A stretch of DNA of 15,472 nt, from positions 1 to 15,472 of the forward strand of contig CAZSVE010000078.1 in the NCBI GenBank assembly GCA_964610175.1, given 5' to 3'. Under the pieces are notes generated by a model. The model saw only the letters and a list, made by a program, of their open reading frames with translations. It ran no database searches and was not told where the DNA came from. Of the stretch, positions 1 through 9,400 are shown piece by piece. Each line of letters starts with the position of its first letter. Position 1 is the first letter of the stretch. The translations under genes and the position numbers were made by a program. This stretch comes from CAZSVE01 sp964610175. GTDB taxonomy: Bacteria; Pseudomonadota; Gammaproteobacteria; HK1.

Positions 1-2
1 TT

Positions 3-275
3 TACGTTGGATTCACGTCCAACCTTCAGGCTCATGTGTCTTTGGATAAGGCTGTTACCAGCCTGTTGGCGAAATGTCCGGTACCCTGGAATGGGCCTTC
101 GAGGCATGGTGCTCGTCGTAGCGCGGGCATTTGGACCAATCGCGGCACGATGATGGGCAAGCGAGGCGAGGGTGTGAGGGTTATTTTGGACAGCAGCGAA
201 CACCTTTCCGGGAAGCGGCCGGAATACCGCCTGATCGATGAGTCGGAATTGTTACTGGTGATATATGGCGCATGA
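3..275 (+). CDS. Possible 3' end of an unrecognised plus-strand gene
   Basis: One plus-strand frame is open from the left window edge to a stop at 273-275. An internal GTG at 36 would give a 79-residue protein, but no convincing ribosome binding site precedes it, so if the frame is real it is more likely the end of a longer gene. The C-terminal part (ending IDESELLLVIYGA) has a plausible soluble-protein composition, but I recognise no family. The opposite strand also has an open frame of similar length here, which weakens both calls. The frame would converge on the transporter gene to its right. Function unknown; it may be non-coding. Confidence 0.2.
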   Translation, partial: YVGFTSNLQAHVSLDKAVTSLLAKCPVPWNGPSRHGARRSAGIWTNRGTMMGKRGEGVRVILDSSEHLSGKRPEYRLIDESELLLVIYGA

Positions 276-340
276 TCACCGTTGAAGTGGATAGCCCCCC
301 GGAGAGAATCGGCGTGCGGCAATCACTGATCCGGTAAATC

Positions 341-1279
341 TCATCGATACAACAGTAAGAAAACCCCGAAGACCGAGCCTGTGATCATGAATACCCTTCT
401 CGCGAAATGCCGTATCGAGGCGACATCCGGCACAGCCCCTGGCCTTATGGTATTGATGAGATAAACCAGGAAAATCACGAAGAGGGGCGTAGTCGCGAGG
501 ACGATAGCGACCAGGGACAACGACCCTACCGATAGGGCAAGCAGCACGGAGAAGAAGGCCAACAGATTGGTCATCTCGATACCAAGGATTACGAAGATCT
601 TGTTACCGATCTTTTTTATTTCCCTGATGAGCGGGGATTTGAACAGGATGAATAAAACGGCAGTGAACAGAAATGCCCCGATTCGTTCCCAGAAAAATAT
701 GGAAGATACGGGAGCCAGGTTCGTCAAATACTTTTCCACGGTGATTACGGCGCTGGAAAGGACGGTTACGGGAATCATGAACAGGAGTGTCCTGGATAAC
801 GGGAGGTATTTCCATCCAAAGCCCCTTGGAAGTCCAGTGGTCCTTCCCGAGGTTGTCGAGGCCTCCATATTGAGGAGGGTTATGAAAATAAGGGTAATGG
901 ACATCCCGAGATATTGCGTCCATGCGAATCTTTCGCTGAAAAAGAGATGTCCCCATAGTACGGACAGCACGGATTCCATGGCCCATAGCGCGATGACGAT
1001 GGGGGCGTCGGAAGTTGCCAGGGCCTTGAAGAATAGGAAAATATAGAGAAGGGTTACGATTCCGGAAATTCCGGAGAGAAAAATAACCTCGAAAGAATAC
1101 GTTATCTCTCTATGGATGAATAGAACCGTTACCGCGGCTACGATCCCGGACATCCCGAGTAAGAATACGAAGATCCACGGTCTGATTTCATATCTGGATA
1201 TCAGAATCTTATCCAGGATACTCGCGAAGCTCCAAAGGACGGGGGCCGTTATGGCATAGAGGAACCAAGTGTGCGTCAT
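341..1279 (-). CDS. EamA/DMT-family membrane transporter
   Basis: Predicted inner-membrane carrier of the drug/metabolite transporter superfamily, 312 residues, which is close to the usual length of about 300. The sequence shows two similar halves of about five hydrophobic helices each (roughly residues 2-137 and 161-310). The first half ends in an acidic FFSER motif (113-117) and a following GxxITLIFITLLN-type helix, which is typical of EamA domains. The substrate cannot be read from the sequence. The start is chosen at ATG 1279 (MTHTWFLY), where helix 1 begins. The frame stays open 98 codons further upstream to 1573, but that extension is translated from two copies of an intergenic repeat and has no transporter character. 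The ribosome binding site before 1279 is weak. The gene follows rpoC on the same strand, behind a terminator, so it is probably a separate transcription unit. Confidence 0.75.
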   Translation of the reverse strand: MTHTWFLYAITAPVLWSFASILDKILISRYEIRPWIFVFLLGMSGIVAAVTVLFIHREITYSFEVIFLSGISGIVTLLYIFLFFKALATSDAPIVIALWAMESVLSVLWGHLFFSERFAWTQYLGMSITLIFITLLNMEASTTSGRTTGLPRGFGWKYLPLSRTLLFMIPVTVLSSAVITVEKYLTNLAPVSSIFFWERIGAFLFTAVLFILFKSPLIREIKKIGNKIFVILGIEMTNLLAFFSVLLALSVGSLSLVAIVLATTPLFVIFLVYLINTIRPGAVPDVASIRHFARRVFMITGSVFGVFLLLYR

Positions 1280-1290
1280 CTTACAAACCG

Positions 1291-1419
1291 CATGAACCGA
1301 CAGGCTAGCGAAGCTTCGCCTCAAACCGACGAGGCATGGCTTGGTATTGGCAGAGCAAAATGAGCGTTTCGCAAAATTCGATCCAATTGTGAACCTGAGC
1401 AGAAAATAAATAGGGTAAT
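1291..1419 (+). repeat. Dispersed intergenic repeat, copy A
   Basis: Member of a four-copy family in this window. It opens with an ATGAAC-like segment (1292) and a perfect 12-nt palindrome GCGAAGCTTCGC (1308-1319). It then has AAACCGACGAGGCATG, a GGTATTGGCAGAG block, GAGCGTTTCGCAAAATT, GATCCAATTGTGAA, and an A-rich tail ending near AATAAATAGGGTAAT. The palindrome end lies only about 28 bp upstream of the transporter start. Copy B begins exactly 140 bp further on in the same orientation. No coding function is evident. It is too long for a simple REP unit and could be a MITE-like or structured RNA element. Confidence 0.75.
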
Positions 1420-1439
1420 GAAAGGTTCCTCGTTTTTTC

Positions 1440-1555
1440 ATGCACCTGCGAAGCTTGTGCTCGAACCGACAAAGCATGACCCGACATTGGTAAAGAAAAA
1501 ACCAGCGTTTCGGAAAACTTGATCCATTTGCGAAGATGAGCAGGAAATCAACGAA
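1440..1555 (+). repeat. Dispersed intergenic repeat, copy B
   Basis: Same orientation as copy A and in near-tandem with it. The core GCGAAGCTT is at 1448-1456, but the palindrome is broken (CTTGTGC instead of CTTCGC). The following blocks GAACCGACAAAGCATGAC, ATTGGTAAAG, CCAGCGTTTCGGAAAACTTG, ATCCATTTGCGAA and GAGCAGGAAATCAAC align closely with copies A, C and D. The segment TTCGGAAA pairs with TTTGCGAA apart from one G-G mismatch, so a small hairpin is possible in the right half. Confidence 0.75.
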
Positions 1556-1640
1556 TCGAACAAAACTCTCCAAGCAATAGAAGAGGGTTTATCGATAACG
1601 GTAAGGGAAGTAATAATACCAGGGGCGAAATGCCAGGGAG

Positions 1641-1667
1641 AAAAATCAGGGCTCCCCTCAAGGGTGC
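1641..1667 (-). terminator. Second, weaker terminator-like hairpin after rpoC
   Basis: On the minus strand GGC-A-CCC, loop TTGA, GGG-GA-GCC forms a short stem with a small internal loop. It is followed within five bases by TTTTT (1641-1645). It lies just downstream of the main rpoC terminator and could serve as a back-up. The apical CCC-TTGA-GGG is the same as in the hairpin between rplL and rpoB. Confidence 0.4.
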
Positions 1668-1676
1668 CACAAAAGG

Positions 1677-1708
1677 AAAAGGGTCGGCCTGAACCGGCCA
1701 ACCCTTTT
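1677..1708 (-). terminator. Intrinsic terminator of rpoC
   Basis: An inverted repeat with a 13-bp stem (AAAAGGGTTGGCC pairing with GGCCGACCCTTTT, one G-U pair) and a six-base loop, 40 bp past the rpoC stop. On the minus strand the stem ends in TTTT and continues CCTTTTG. The A/T-rich stem base would allow termination in either direction. It marks the end of the rpoBC transcript and separates it from the transporter. Confidence 0.75.
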
Positions 1709-1748
1709 CGAGCATTCCAACTTCGATCATGGCAACGGGGAATGTCGA

Positions 1749-4700
1749 TCATCCCTCCGATGAGGCTGCCATCGTGGGATCTTCGTCTTCCAGATGCTCT
1801 TCGACGGCATCGACGAATAACGCATTGGCAGCTTCTGCCTCGGCCATCTCTCGTTCACTCATCTCCTGATCCACCATCCTTATCTCTCCTTCCATCCCTG
1901 TTCCTTGTTCATCCATGTCCTCGTCTGTTTCCCAACGCTTTCGTCTTTTTTCCTGATGGTGCGCGTAGCCCGTCCCCGCGGGAATAAGGCGACCGACAAT
2001 GACATTTTCCTTCAGGCCGCGCAGTTCATCCATCTTTCCGGTTACCGATGCCTCGGTCAATACCCGCGTGGTCTCCTGGAAAGAGGCGGCCGAGACGAAT
2101 GAATCGGTAGCCAATGACGCCTTGGTGATCCCCAGAAGGATCGGTTGCCATTGGGCGGGCCGTTTCGTTTCGTCTTCAGCGAGTATGCGCTCATTTTCTT
2201 CCAAGACGCGGCCCCGCTCGACCTGCTCGCCCTGGAGAAATCGCGTATCGCCGGAATCGGTGATCTCGGCCTTGCGCAACATTTGGCGCACGATGACCTC
2301 GATATGCTTGTCGTTGATTTTGACGCCCTGTAATCGGTAGACCTCCTGGACTTCGTTGACGATGTAGATCATAAGGGCCTCGACACCGAGCAAGCGCAAG
2401 ATATCATGGGGACTTGGCGGCCCGTCGACGATGGATTCACCCCGTTCCACATGCTCGCCTTCGAACACCAGGATCTGGCGCCACTTCGGTACGAGTATTT
2501 CGTGCCTGTTGTCGCCCTCGCTGATGATCAAGCGCTGCTTTCCCTTGGTGTCCTTGCCGAAACTAATCGTTCCGGTGATCTCGGCAAGAATTTCGTGATC
2601 CTTGGGTTTTCTGGCTTCGAAAAGGTCTGCGACACGCGGCAAACCACCGGTAATATCCCGAGTCTTGGTGGATTCCTGAGGTAGACGGGCAATAACATCA
2701 CCGACACTGACGCCATCTCCATCCTTGACGGTAATAATGGCATCCGGTGACAGAACATATTGGGCCGGGATCTGGGTGCCGGGCAGACATAGATTTTCCC
2801 CGGATTCGTCCATCAAGGTCACCATGGGTCGAAGGTCTTTTCCGACCGAACCGCGCTGCTTGGGATCGGTCACCACGATGCTGGTCAGACCAGTGACGTC
2901 ATCCACTTGTTTTTGTACGGTAATCCCTTCGACGATATCGGTAAAATGAACGACACCAGCCACTTCGGTAATAACCGGATGCGTGTGCGGGTCCCAGTTG
3001 GCAACCCGCATCCCGGCGGTGGCGACATCTCCATCGGCTACGGCCAATGTTGCCCCATAGGGTAATTTATAGCGTTCGCGCTCGCGTCCGTTGTCATCGA
3101 GAACGGCAAGCTCCCCGGAGCGGGATACGGCGACATAACTGCCGCTCGCGTGTTTCACCAGCTTGATATTGTGGAGTTTTATAAGGCCGTTGGATTTGAC
3201 CTCGATATTATCCACAGCGGCGGCACGAGAAGCGGCGCCACCGATATGGAACGTCCGCATAGTGAGCTGTGTACCGGGTTCGCCAATGGATTGGGCCGCC
3301 ATGACACCGACCGCTTCGCCGATGTTGACGATTTCCCCACGGGCAAGATCGCGTCCATAGCATTTTGCGCAGATACCGAATCGGGTCTCGCAGGTAATGG
3401 CGGAGCGACACTGGATCCTATCGACTCCCTTTTCCTCGATGAAATCGACCCAGCGTTCGTCGAGCAATGTACCGGCGGGGATAAGGAGATCTCCGGTATC
3501 CGGATCGATAATCTCCTGGGCGGTGACACGACCCAACACACGCTCCCGTAAGGGTTCGACGATGTCTCCCCCCTCGATGAGTGGGGTGATGACGGGACCA
3601 TTGCGAGTGCCGCAGTCTTCCTCGATGACGACGAGATCCTGGGCAACGTCCACCAAACGACGGGTAAGGTAACCGGAATTAGCGGTCTTGAGCGCTGTAT
3701 CGGCAAGACCCTTACGGGCGCCGTGCGTGGAGATAAAGTATTGCAGGACATCGAGCCCTTCCCGGAAATTGGCGGTAATGGGCGTTTCGATGATGGAGCC
3801 GTCCGGCTTGGCCATCAATCCGCGCATTCCGGCCAACTGTCGGATTTGCGCCGCGGAACCACGAGCCCCGGAGTCGGCCATCATATAAATGGAATTGAAT
3901 GACTGCTGACTTCCTTCCCGTCCGTTGGTATCCATCACGGTTTCCATACCCAGCTTGTTCATCATGGCCTTGGCTACCTGCTCATTGGTGTATGACCAGA
4001 TATCGATGACCTTGTTATATCGTTCACCGAATGTCACCAGGCCAGAGGCATATTGCGACTCGATCTCTTTTACCGCTTCCTCGGCCTTATCCAGGATTCC
4101 ACGCTTTTGCTCTGGGACAACCATGTCATCGACCCCGATGGAAAGACCAGAGCGGGTTGCGTAATAAAAACCGGTATACATAAGCCGATCCGCGAAGACA
4201 ACGGTTGCCTTGAGACCGACGCTCCGATACGCGATATTGATCAATGAAGATACCGCTTTTTTGTTCATGACGCGGTTGACCAGCTCGAAGGGCAGCCCTG
4301 CCGGCAGTAACTCGGATAACAACGCCCGCCCCACTGTGGTGTCAACCATTTCGACAGTCTCTCGATCCCCGTCGGATTCGGTCATACGGACCTGGATGAT
4401 CGCATGTAAATCGACCGCCTGAGCCTCGAATGCCCGATGTACCTCGGCCACATCCGCAAACACCATGCCGTTTCCTCGCGCATCGATCCGTGTTCTTGTC
4501 ATGTAATAAAGACCGAACACCACATCTTGCGTGGGTACGATAATGGGCTCGCCATTGGCGGGAGAAAGTATGTTGTTGCTGGACATCATAAGGGTACGGG
4601 CTTCCAACTGGGCTTCCAGGGAAAGCGGAACGTGCACCGCCATCTGGTCACCGTCGAAATCCGCGTTGAAGGCGGTACAGACCAGAGGGTGTAGCTGGAT

Positions 4701-6038
4701 CGCTTTGCCTTCGACCAATACGGGCTCGAATGCCTGGATGCCGAGCCGATGGAGGGTTGGGGCACGATTCAACATCACGGGATGCTCTCGAATGACATCT
4801 TCGAGGATGTCCCAAACCTCCGGACCTTCGCGATCCACCAATTTTTTTGCTGCCTTGATGGTAGTTGCCAGACCTCTGCGCTCCAATTTTCCAAGCACGA
4901 ATGGCTTGTAGAGCTCCAAGGCCATTTTTTTGGGTAATCCACACTGGTGGAGCTTCAAGGTAGGACCTACGACAATAACGGAGCGACCGGAATAGTCTAC
5001 CCGCTTGCCGAGCAGGTTCTGCCTGAATCTTCCCTGTTTCCCCTTGATCATGTCGGCAAGGGATTTGAGCGGTCGTTTATTGGTGCCCGTGATGGCCCGA
5101 CCCCGACGTCCATTATCGAGCAACGCATCCACCGATTCCTGAAGCATGCGTTTTTCATTGCGCACGATGATATCCGGGGCATTCAAGTCCAGGAGTCGCT
5201 TGAGACGATTGTTGCGATTGATGACCCGCCGGTAGAGATCGTTGAGATCCGAGGTCGCAAATCGACCTCCATCCAGGGGAACCAGGGGGCGAAGCTCTGG
5301 CGGCAATACCGGCAATACCCGAAGCACCATCCACTCGGGTCGATTCCCGGAGTCGACGAATGCCTCCATCAGTTTCAAGCGCTTGGTCAACTTCTTGATC
5401 TTGGATTCGGAGGAAGTCTCGAGCAGTTCCTGATGGACCCTGGCAACTTCGGACTCGAGATCGATGGCGTGCAACATGTCATAAATGGCCTCGGCACCCA
5501 TCTTGGCCTGAAATTCGTCGCCATATTGCTCGATGGCGTCCAGATACATATCGTCGGACAGGAGCTGACCACGCTCCAGCTGCGTCAGCCCCGGATCAAC
5601 GACGACAAAGGCCTCGAAATATAGAATGCGTTCGATATCCCGCAGCGTCATATCCAGAAGCAACCCCATGCGGGAAGGCAACGATTTCAAGTACCAAATA
5701 TGCGCCACCGGACTTGCCAGCTCGATATGCCCCATGCGCTCGCGCCGCACTCGGGTCAAGGTTACCTCGACCCCGCATTTTTCACAGATAACGCCTCTAT
5801 GCTTCAACCGCTTGTACTTGCCGCAAAGGCACTCATAGTCTTTTATGGGACCGAAGACCTTGGCGCAAAAAAGGCCATCTCTCTCGGGTTTCAGTGTCCG
5901 ATAGTTAATGGTTTCCGGCTTCTTGACTTCTCCGTAAGACCAAGAACGGATTTTATCGGGAGACGCCAAACCAATACGGATTGCATCGAAGTCTTCTATC
6001 TGGCCCTGTCGTTTTAACAGATTCAGTAAGTCTTTCAA
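1749..6038 (-). CDS. rpoC: DNA-directed RNA polymerase subunit beta'
   Basis: Catalytic beta' subunit of RNA polymerase, 1429 residues (E. coli 1407). The start is TTG at 6038. It sits where the E. coli Met-Lys-Asp-Leu-Leu start aligns, has GGAG eight bases upstream, and gives the zinc-site cysteines positions 70, 72, 85 and 88 and the active-site NADFDGDQ aspartates positions 460, 462 and 464, the same as in E. coli. The frame is open to a GTG at 6182, but that 48-residue extension has no homology I recognise and no ribosome binding site. The second zinc cluster (CxxxxxxCETRFGICAKC) is present. So is the insertion domain of the trigger loop typical of proteobacteria, followed by ITGGLPRVADLFEAR. 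The C-terminus differs from E. coli: after AGTGYAHHQ there are about 65 residues, rich in Glu, Asp and Met. A terminator follows. Confidence 0.97.
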   Translation of the reverse strand: MKDLLNLLKRQGQIEDFDAIRIGLASPDKIRSWSYGEVKKPETINYRTLKPERDGLFCAKVFGPIKDYECLCGKYKRLKHRGVICEKCGVEVTLTRVRRERMGHIELASPVAHIWYLKSLPSRMGLLLDMTLRDIERILYFEAFVVVDPGLTQLERGQLLSDDMYLDAIEQYGDEFQAKMGAEAIYDMLHAIDLESEVARVHQELLETSSESKIKKLTKRLKLMEAFVDSGNRPEWMVLRVLPVLPPELRPLVPLDGGRFATSDLNDLYRRVINRNNRLKRLLDLNAPDIIVRNEKRMLQESVDALLDNGRRGRAITGTNKRPLKSLADMIKGKQGRFRQNLLGKRVDYSGRSVIVVGPTLKLHQCGLPKKMALELYKPFVLGKLERRGLATTIKAAKKLVDREGPEVWDILEDVIREHPVMLNRAPTLHRLGIQAFEPVLVEGKAIQLHPLVCTAFNADFDGDQMAVHVPLSLEAQLEARTLMMSSNNILSPANGEPIIVPTQDVVFGLYYMTRTRIDARGNGMVFADVAEVHRAFEAQAVDLHAIIQVRMTESDGDRETVEMVDTTVGRALLSELLPAGLPFELVNRVMNKKAVSSLINIAYRSVGLKATVVFADRLMYTGFYYATRSGLSIGVDDMVVPEQKRGILDKAEEAVKEIESQYASGLVTFGERYNKVIDIWSYTNEQVAKAMMNKLGMETVMDTNGREGSQQSFNSIYMMADSGARGSAAQIRQLAGMRGLMAKPDGSIIETPITANFREGLDVLQYFISTHGARKGLADTALKTANSGYLTRRLVDVAQDLVVIEEDCGTRNGPVITPLIEGGDIVEPLRERVLGRVTAQEIIDPDTGDLLIPAGTLLDERWVDFIEEKGVDRIQCRSAITCETRFGICAKCYGRDLARGEIVNIGEAVGVMAAQSIGEPGTQLTMRTFHIGGAASRAAAVDNIEVKSNGLIKLHNIKLVKHASGSYVAVSRSGELAVLDDNGRERERYKLPYGATLAVADGDVATAGMRVANWDPHTHPVITEVAGVVHFTDIVEGITVQKQVDDVTGLTSIVVTDPKQRGSVGKDLRPMVTLMDESGENLCLPGTQIPAQYVLSPDAIITVKDGDGVSVGDVIARLPQESTKTRDITGGLPRVADLFEARKPKDHEILAEITGTISFGKDTKGKQRLIISEGDNRHEILVPKWRQILVFEGEHVERGESIVDGPPSPHDILRLLGVEALMIYIVNEVQEVYRLQGVKINDKHIEVIVRQMLRKAEITDSGDTRFLQGEQVERGRVLEENERILAEDETKRPAQWQPILLGITKASLATDSFVSAASFQETTRVLTEASVTGKMDELRGLKENVIVGRLIPAGTGYAHHQEKRRKRWETDEDMDEQGTGMEGEIRMVDQEMSEREMAEAEAANALFVDAVEEHLEDEDPTMAASSEG

Positions 6039-6046
6039 GGTTGTTT

Positions 6047-6050
6047 CTCC
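6047..6050 (-). promoter_or_regulatory. Ribosome binding site that fixes the rpoC TTG start
   Basis: GGAG on the minus strand with an eight-base spacer to TTG at 6038. The upstream alternative start, GTG at 6182, is preceded by a pyrimidine-rich stretch (TTCCCCC) with no Shine-Dalgarno sequence. This and the residue numbering of the beta' motifs decide the start. Confidence 0.7.
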
Positions 6051-6258
6051 GGTCTTTAGTGGCCATGAAAATGCGCTGCGCACGGCAATGCCCAACTCCC
6101 CCACGCCCTCTTTCACCGTCGGGGTTGATGAGACTCGACGTAATTTGTTGTCATGAAAGTACTGTTGCGCGAGGCAAAGCACGGGGGAATAAAAGGTTCC
6201 GAGGGGTCGAAGCGGGAAAATCCCAACCGATCACGCGAGATCGATTACTCGACACCCT

Positions 6259-6384
6259 ATTACTTTGTTTATTTCCCGCTCAGCTTTACAAATGAGTCAA
6301 GTTTATGAAACGCCGGTTTTACTATTCCTAATAGCTAAATCATGCTTCGTCGGCTCAAAGCGAAGCTTCGCCAGACCATTCATC
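6259..6384 (-). repeat. Dispersed intergenic repeat, copy C (inverted)
   Basis: Same family as copies A, B and D, but on the opposite strand. The minus strand shows an ATGAATGG start, the perfect palindrome GCGAAGCTTCGC (6360-6371), GAGCCGACGAAGCATGA, a diverged middle (CTATTAGGAATAG), AACCGGCGTTTCATAAACTTG, ACTCATTTGTAAAGCTGAGC and the tail GGGAAATAAACAAAGTAAT. The tail matches the end of copy A. It lies inside the rpoB-rpoC spacer, so it would be carried on the polymerase messenger RNA. Confidence 0.75.
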
Positions 6385-6478
6385 GAACGACGACCCGATC
6401 CGATTTCGAGTCGATTTCAGTCCCCCTCCCGTCCCCGCGCCAAGGCTACGGGAACAGGAGACATGGACCACGGATATA

Positions 6479-9400
6479 TCATTCCTGTTCCAATTCGATA
6501 TCGATACCGAGCGATCGGATCTCCTTCATCAATACGTTGAAGGATTCCGGCATACCGGCCTTCATATGATGATCACCATCGACGATGTTCTTGTACATCT
6601 GTGTCCTCCCATTTGTATCGTCGGATTTCACCGTGAGCATCTCCTGCAATGTGTATGCCGCGCCATATGCCTCCAGCGCCCAGACCTCCATTTCTCCAAA
6701 ACGCTGACCGCCAAACTGGGCCTTCCCCCCAAGGGGTTGTTGGGTAACCAGGCTATAGGGGCCGGTAGAACGGGCATGCATCTTGTCATCTACCAGGTGG
6801 TTGAGCTTCATCATGTACATATAGCCTACGGTAATCGGTCGATCGAAGGATACGCCGGTGCGCCCATCGTAAAGGGTGGCCTTGCCGTTGGTGGGTAATC
6901 CGGTCAACGCCAACATCTGCTTGATTTCGTCCTCGACCACGCCATCGAACACCGGAGTCGCCATGGGAACTCCTCCCCTGAGATTTTTGGCCAAATCCAT
7001 AATCTCTTCTGCCGACAACTCGCTCAACGCTCCCGGCTTGCCACCGGCTTCATAGATGCTATCCAAAAACGAACGTACTTTTTCATGTTCTTGATTGTCC
7101 AACATACGACCGACCCGTAGACCCAGCGTTTTGGCTGCCCACCCCAAATGGGTTTCCAAGACCTGCCCAACGTTCATACGGGACGGTACACCGAGGGGAT
7201 TCAATACGATATCGATGGGAGTTCCATCTTCCAAATACGGCATGTCCTCGATCGGGACAATGCTCGAAATGACTCCTTTATTGCCATGCCGACCCGCCAT
7301 CTTATCACCCGGCTGTACACGGCGCTTCACGGCCAGATACACCTTGACCATCTTGAGCACACCCGGTGCAAGATCGTCTCCCGACGTAAGCTTGTCGTGC
7401 TTTTCCTTGTAGCGTTGATCCAATTCCTCCCGCTGTGCCTCGAGTTGTTCCGACGCCTGTTCCAACTGTCTGTTCAATGACTCGTCTTTTAGCCGGATTT
7501 CGAACCATTTTTCTTTCGGGAGATCGGCAAGATATTTTTTCGTTATTTTGGCATCGGATTCCAAACCGCCCGGTCCGCCAATTGCCACAGCCCCCACCAG
7601 CAGACGTTCCAGGCGTTGATAAATATCCGTTCCCAATATCCGAAACTGATCATGCAGATCCTTTTTTACCTTATCCAATTCCATTTGTTCGATTTCCGTG
7701 GCGCGCATATCCTTGGGAAGACCATCACGCGTAAATACTTGTACATCGATCACCGTGCCGTTCATTCCCGATGGCACACGCTGAGAGGTATCCTTCACGT
7801 CCGACGCCTTTTCCCCAAAAATTGCCCGAAGAAGCTTTTCTTCCGGGGTCAGCTGCGTCTCCCCCTTGGGGGTTACCTTCCCAACGAGAATATCGCCGGA
7901 CTTCACTTCCGCGCCAACAAACACGATACCGGATTGATCCAATCTGGCGAGGGCGGTCTCACTAATATTGGGAATGTCAGCGGTGATTTCTTCCGGACCC
8001 AGCTTCGTATCACGCGCTACACAAACCAACTCCTCGATATGAATGGTCGTAAAACGCTCCTCCTCGACTACACGTTCCGAGATAAGAATCGAATCTTCGA
8101 AGTTGTAGCCATTCCAAGGCATAAACGCCACCAAAAGATTTTGACCAAGAGCAAGCTCTCCCAGGTCCGTAGCCGGTCCATCCGCGAGGACATCACCCCT
8201 TGCTATGACATCGCCTGGGCTGATGAGCGGACGCTGATTGATACAAGTATTCTGATTGGAACGCGTATACTTGATTAAATTGTAGATATCTACGCTTGGC
8301 TCACCCTCTACCGTTTCCTCATCATTGACCCGAATGACAACACGAGCAGCATCCACGGAATCCACGATACCACCACGTTTTGCCACCACCACCACACCGG
8401 AATCGATGGCCACGGTACGTTCCATCCCCGTACCCACCAACGGTTTCTCGGTACGCAATGTAGGTACGGCCTGGCGTTGCATATTCGAGCCCATCAATGC
8501 GCGATTGGCGTCATCGTGCTCGAGAAATGGAATCAGGGCCGCGGCAACCGATACGATCTGCTTGGGTGAAACATCCATGTAATGAATCCGATCCCGGGTG
8601 GTTACCGTGAATTCATTCTGATGCCGACAGGTCACCAACTCGTCTTGAAGCAAGCCATCCTCATCCACGGCCGCATTCGCCTGAGCGATTACATACTGTC
8701 CTTCTTCAATAGCGGATAAATAGTCTATTTGATCCGTTACCACACCATCCCGCACCTTCCGGTATGGCGTTTCAAGGAATCCGTATTCGTTGGTTCGTGA
8801 ATACACCGATAATGAATTAATCAACCCGATATTCGGGCCTTCCGGTGTTTCGATAGGACACACGCGGCCATAATGGGTCGGGTGCACATCTCGCACCTCG
8901 AATCCAGCACGTTCCCTCGTCAAACCTCCAGGGCCCAAGGCGGAAATGCGACGCTTGTGGGTAACCTCCGAAAGTGGATTGCTCTGATCCATGAATTGAG
9001 AAAGCTGACTCGATCCGAAGAATTCCCTGATAACCGCCGACACGGGTTTGGCGTTGATGAGTTCCTGAGGCATCAACTCATCCGCGTCCGCAAGACTCAA
9101 GCGTTCGCGAACGGCCCGCTCCACGCGCACCAGCCCAACCCGAAACTGATTCTCCGCCATTTCACCAACGCAGCGCACCCGCCGATTACCCAGATGATCG
9201 ATATCATCCACGGTTCCAGCTCCATTCTTGATATCAATCAACACCTTGAGCACATCCACAATATCTTCGCGCGTCAATATCCCCGGCCCCGTAATATCAT
9301 CGCGACCAACACGCCTATTGAACTTCATACGCCCGACCATCGATAGCTCGTAACGATCCGGGCTCGAGAACAGATTATGAAACAGCGCCTGGGCTGCATC

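Larger units (their letters stand above)
6039..6478 (-). other. Unusually long rpoB-rpoC intergenic region
   Basis: There are 440 bases between the rpoB stop and the rpoC start, against under 100 in E. coli. It holds the inverted repeat copy C (6259-6384), a possible 7-bp stem just after rpoB (GTTCCCG with CGGGGAC) that has no U-tract, and a 144-base stretch that stays open in the rpoC frame. I see no terminator and no clear promoter, so read-through from rpoB to rpoC remains the simplest reading. Confidence 0.7.

Noticed and set aside
32..322. Minus-strand 96-codon frame at the left end
   Set aside because: No recognised family, a basic low-complexity composition and overlap with an equally open plus-strand frame. 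Neither can be called with confidence, and the plus frame is listed only as a low-confidence partial.
1291..1555. Repeat copies A and B as a CRISPR array
   Set aside because: Only two units of over 100 bases with a 140-base period, diverged from each other, and related copies lie far away. This is not the repeat-spacer pattern of CRISPR.
2406..5624. Long plus-strand open frames across rpoC, including one of 225 codons at 4947-5624
   Set aside because: They lie antisense to strongly conserved rpoC codons, have no recognisable family and no gene-like context. They are shadows of the real gene.
7616..8278. A 220-codon plus-strand frame inside rpoB
   Set aside because: It is fully antisense to conserved beta-subunit sequence, with no ribosome binding site or known domain.
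8933..9013. Rifampicin-resistance substitutions in rpoB
   Set aside because: The key pocket residues are all of the sensitive type. The two differences from E. coli (Ser for Asn518, Val for Ile524) are conservative and look like lineage variation.
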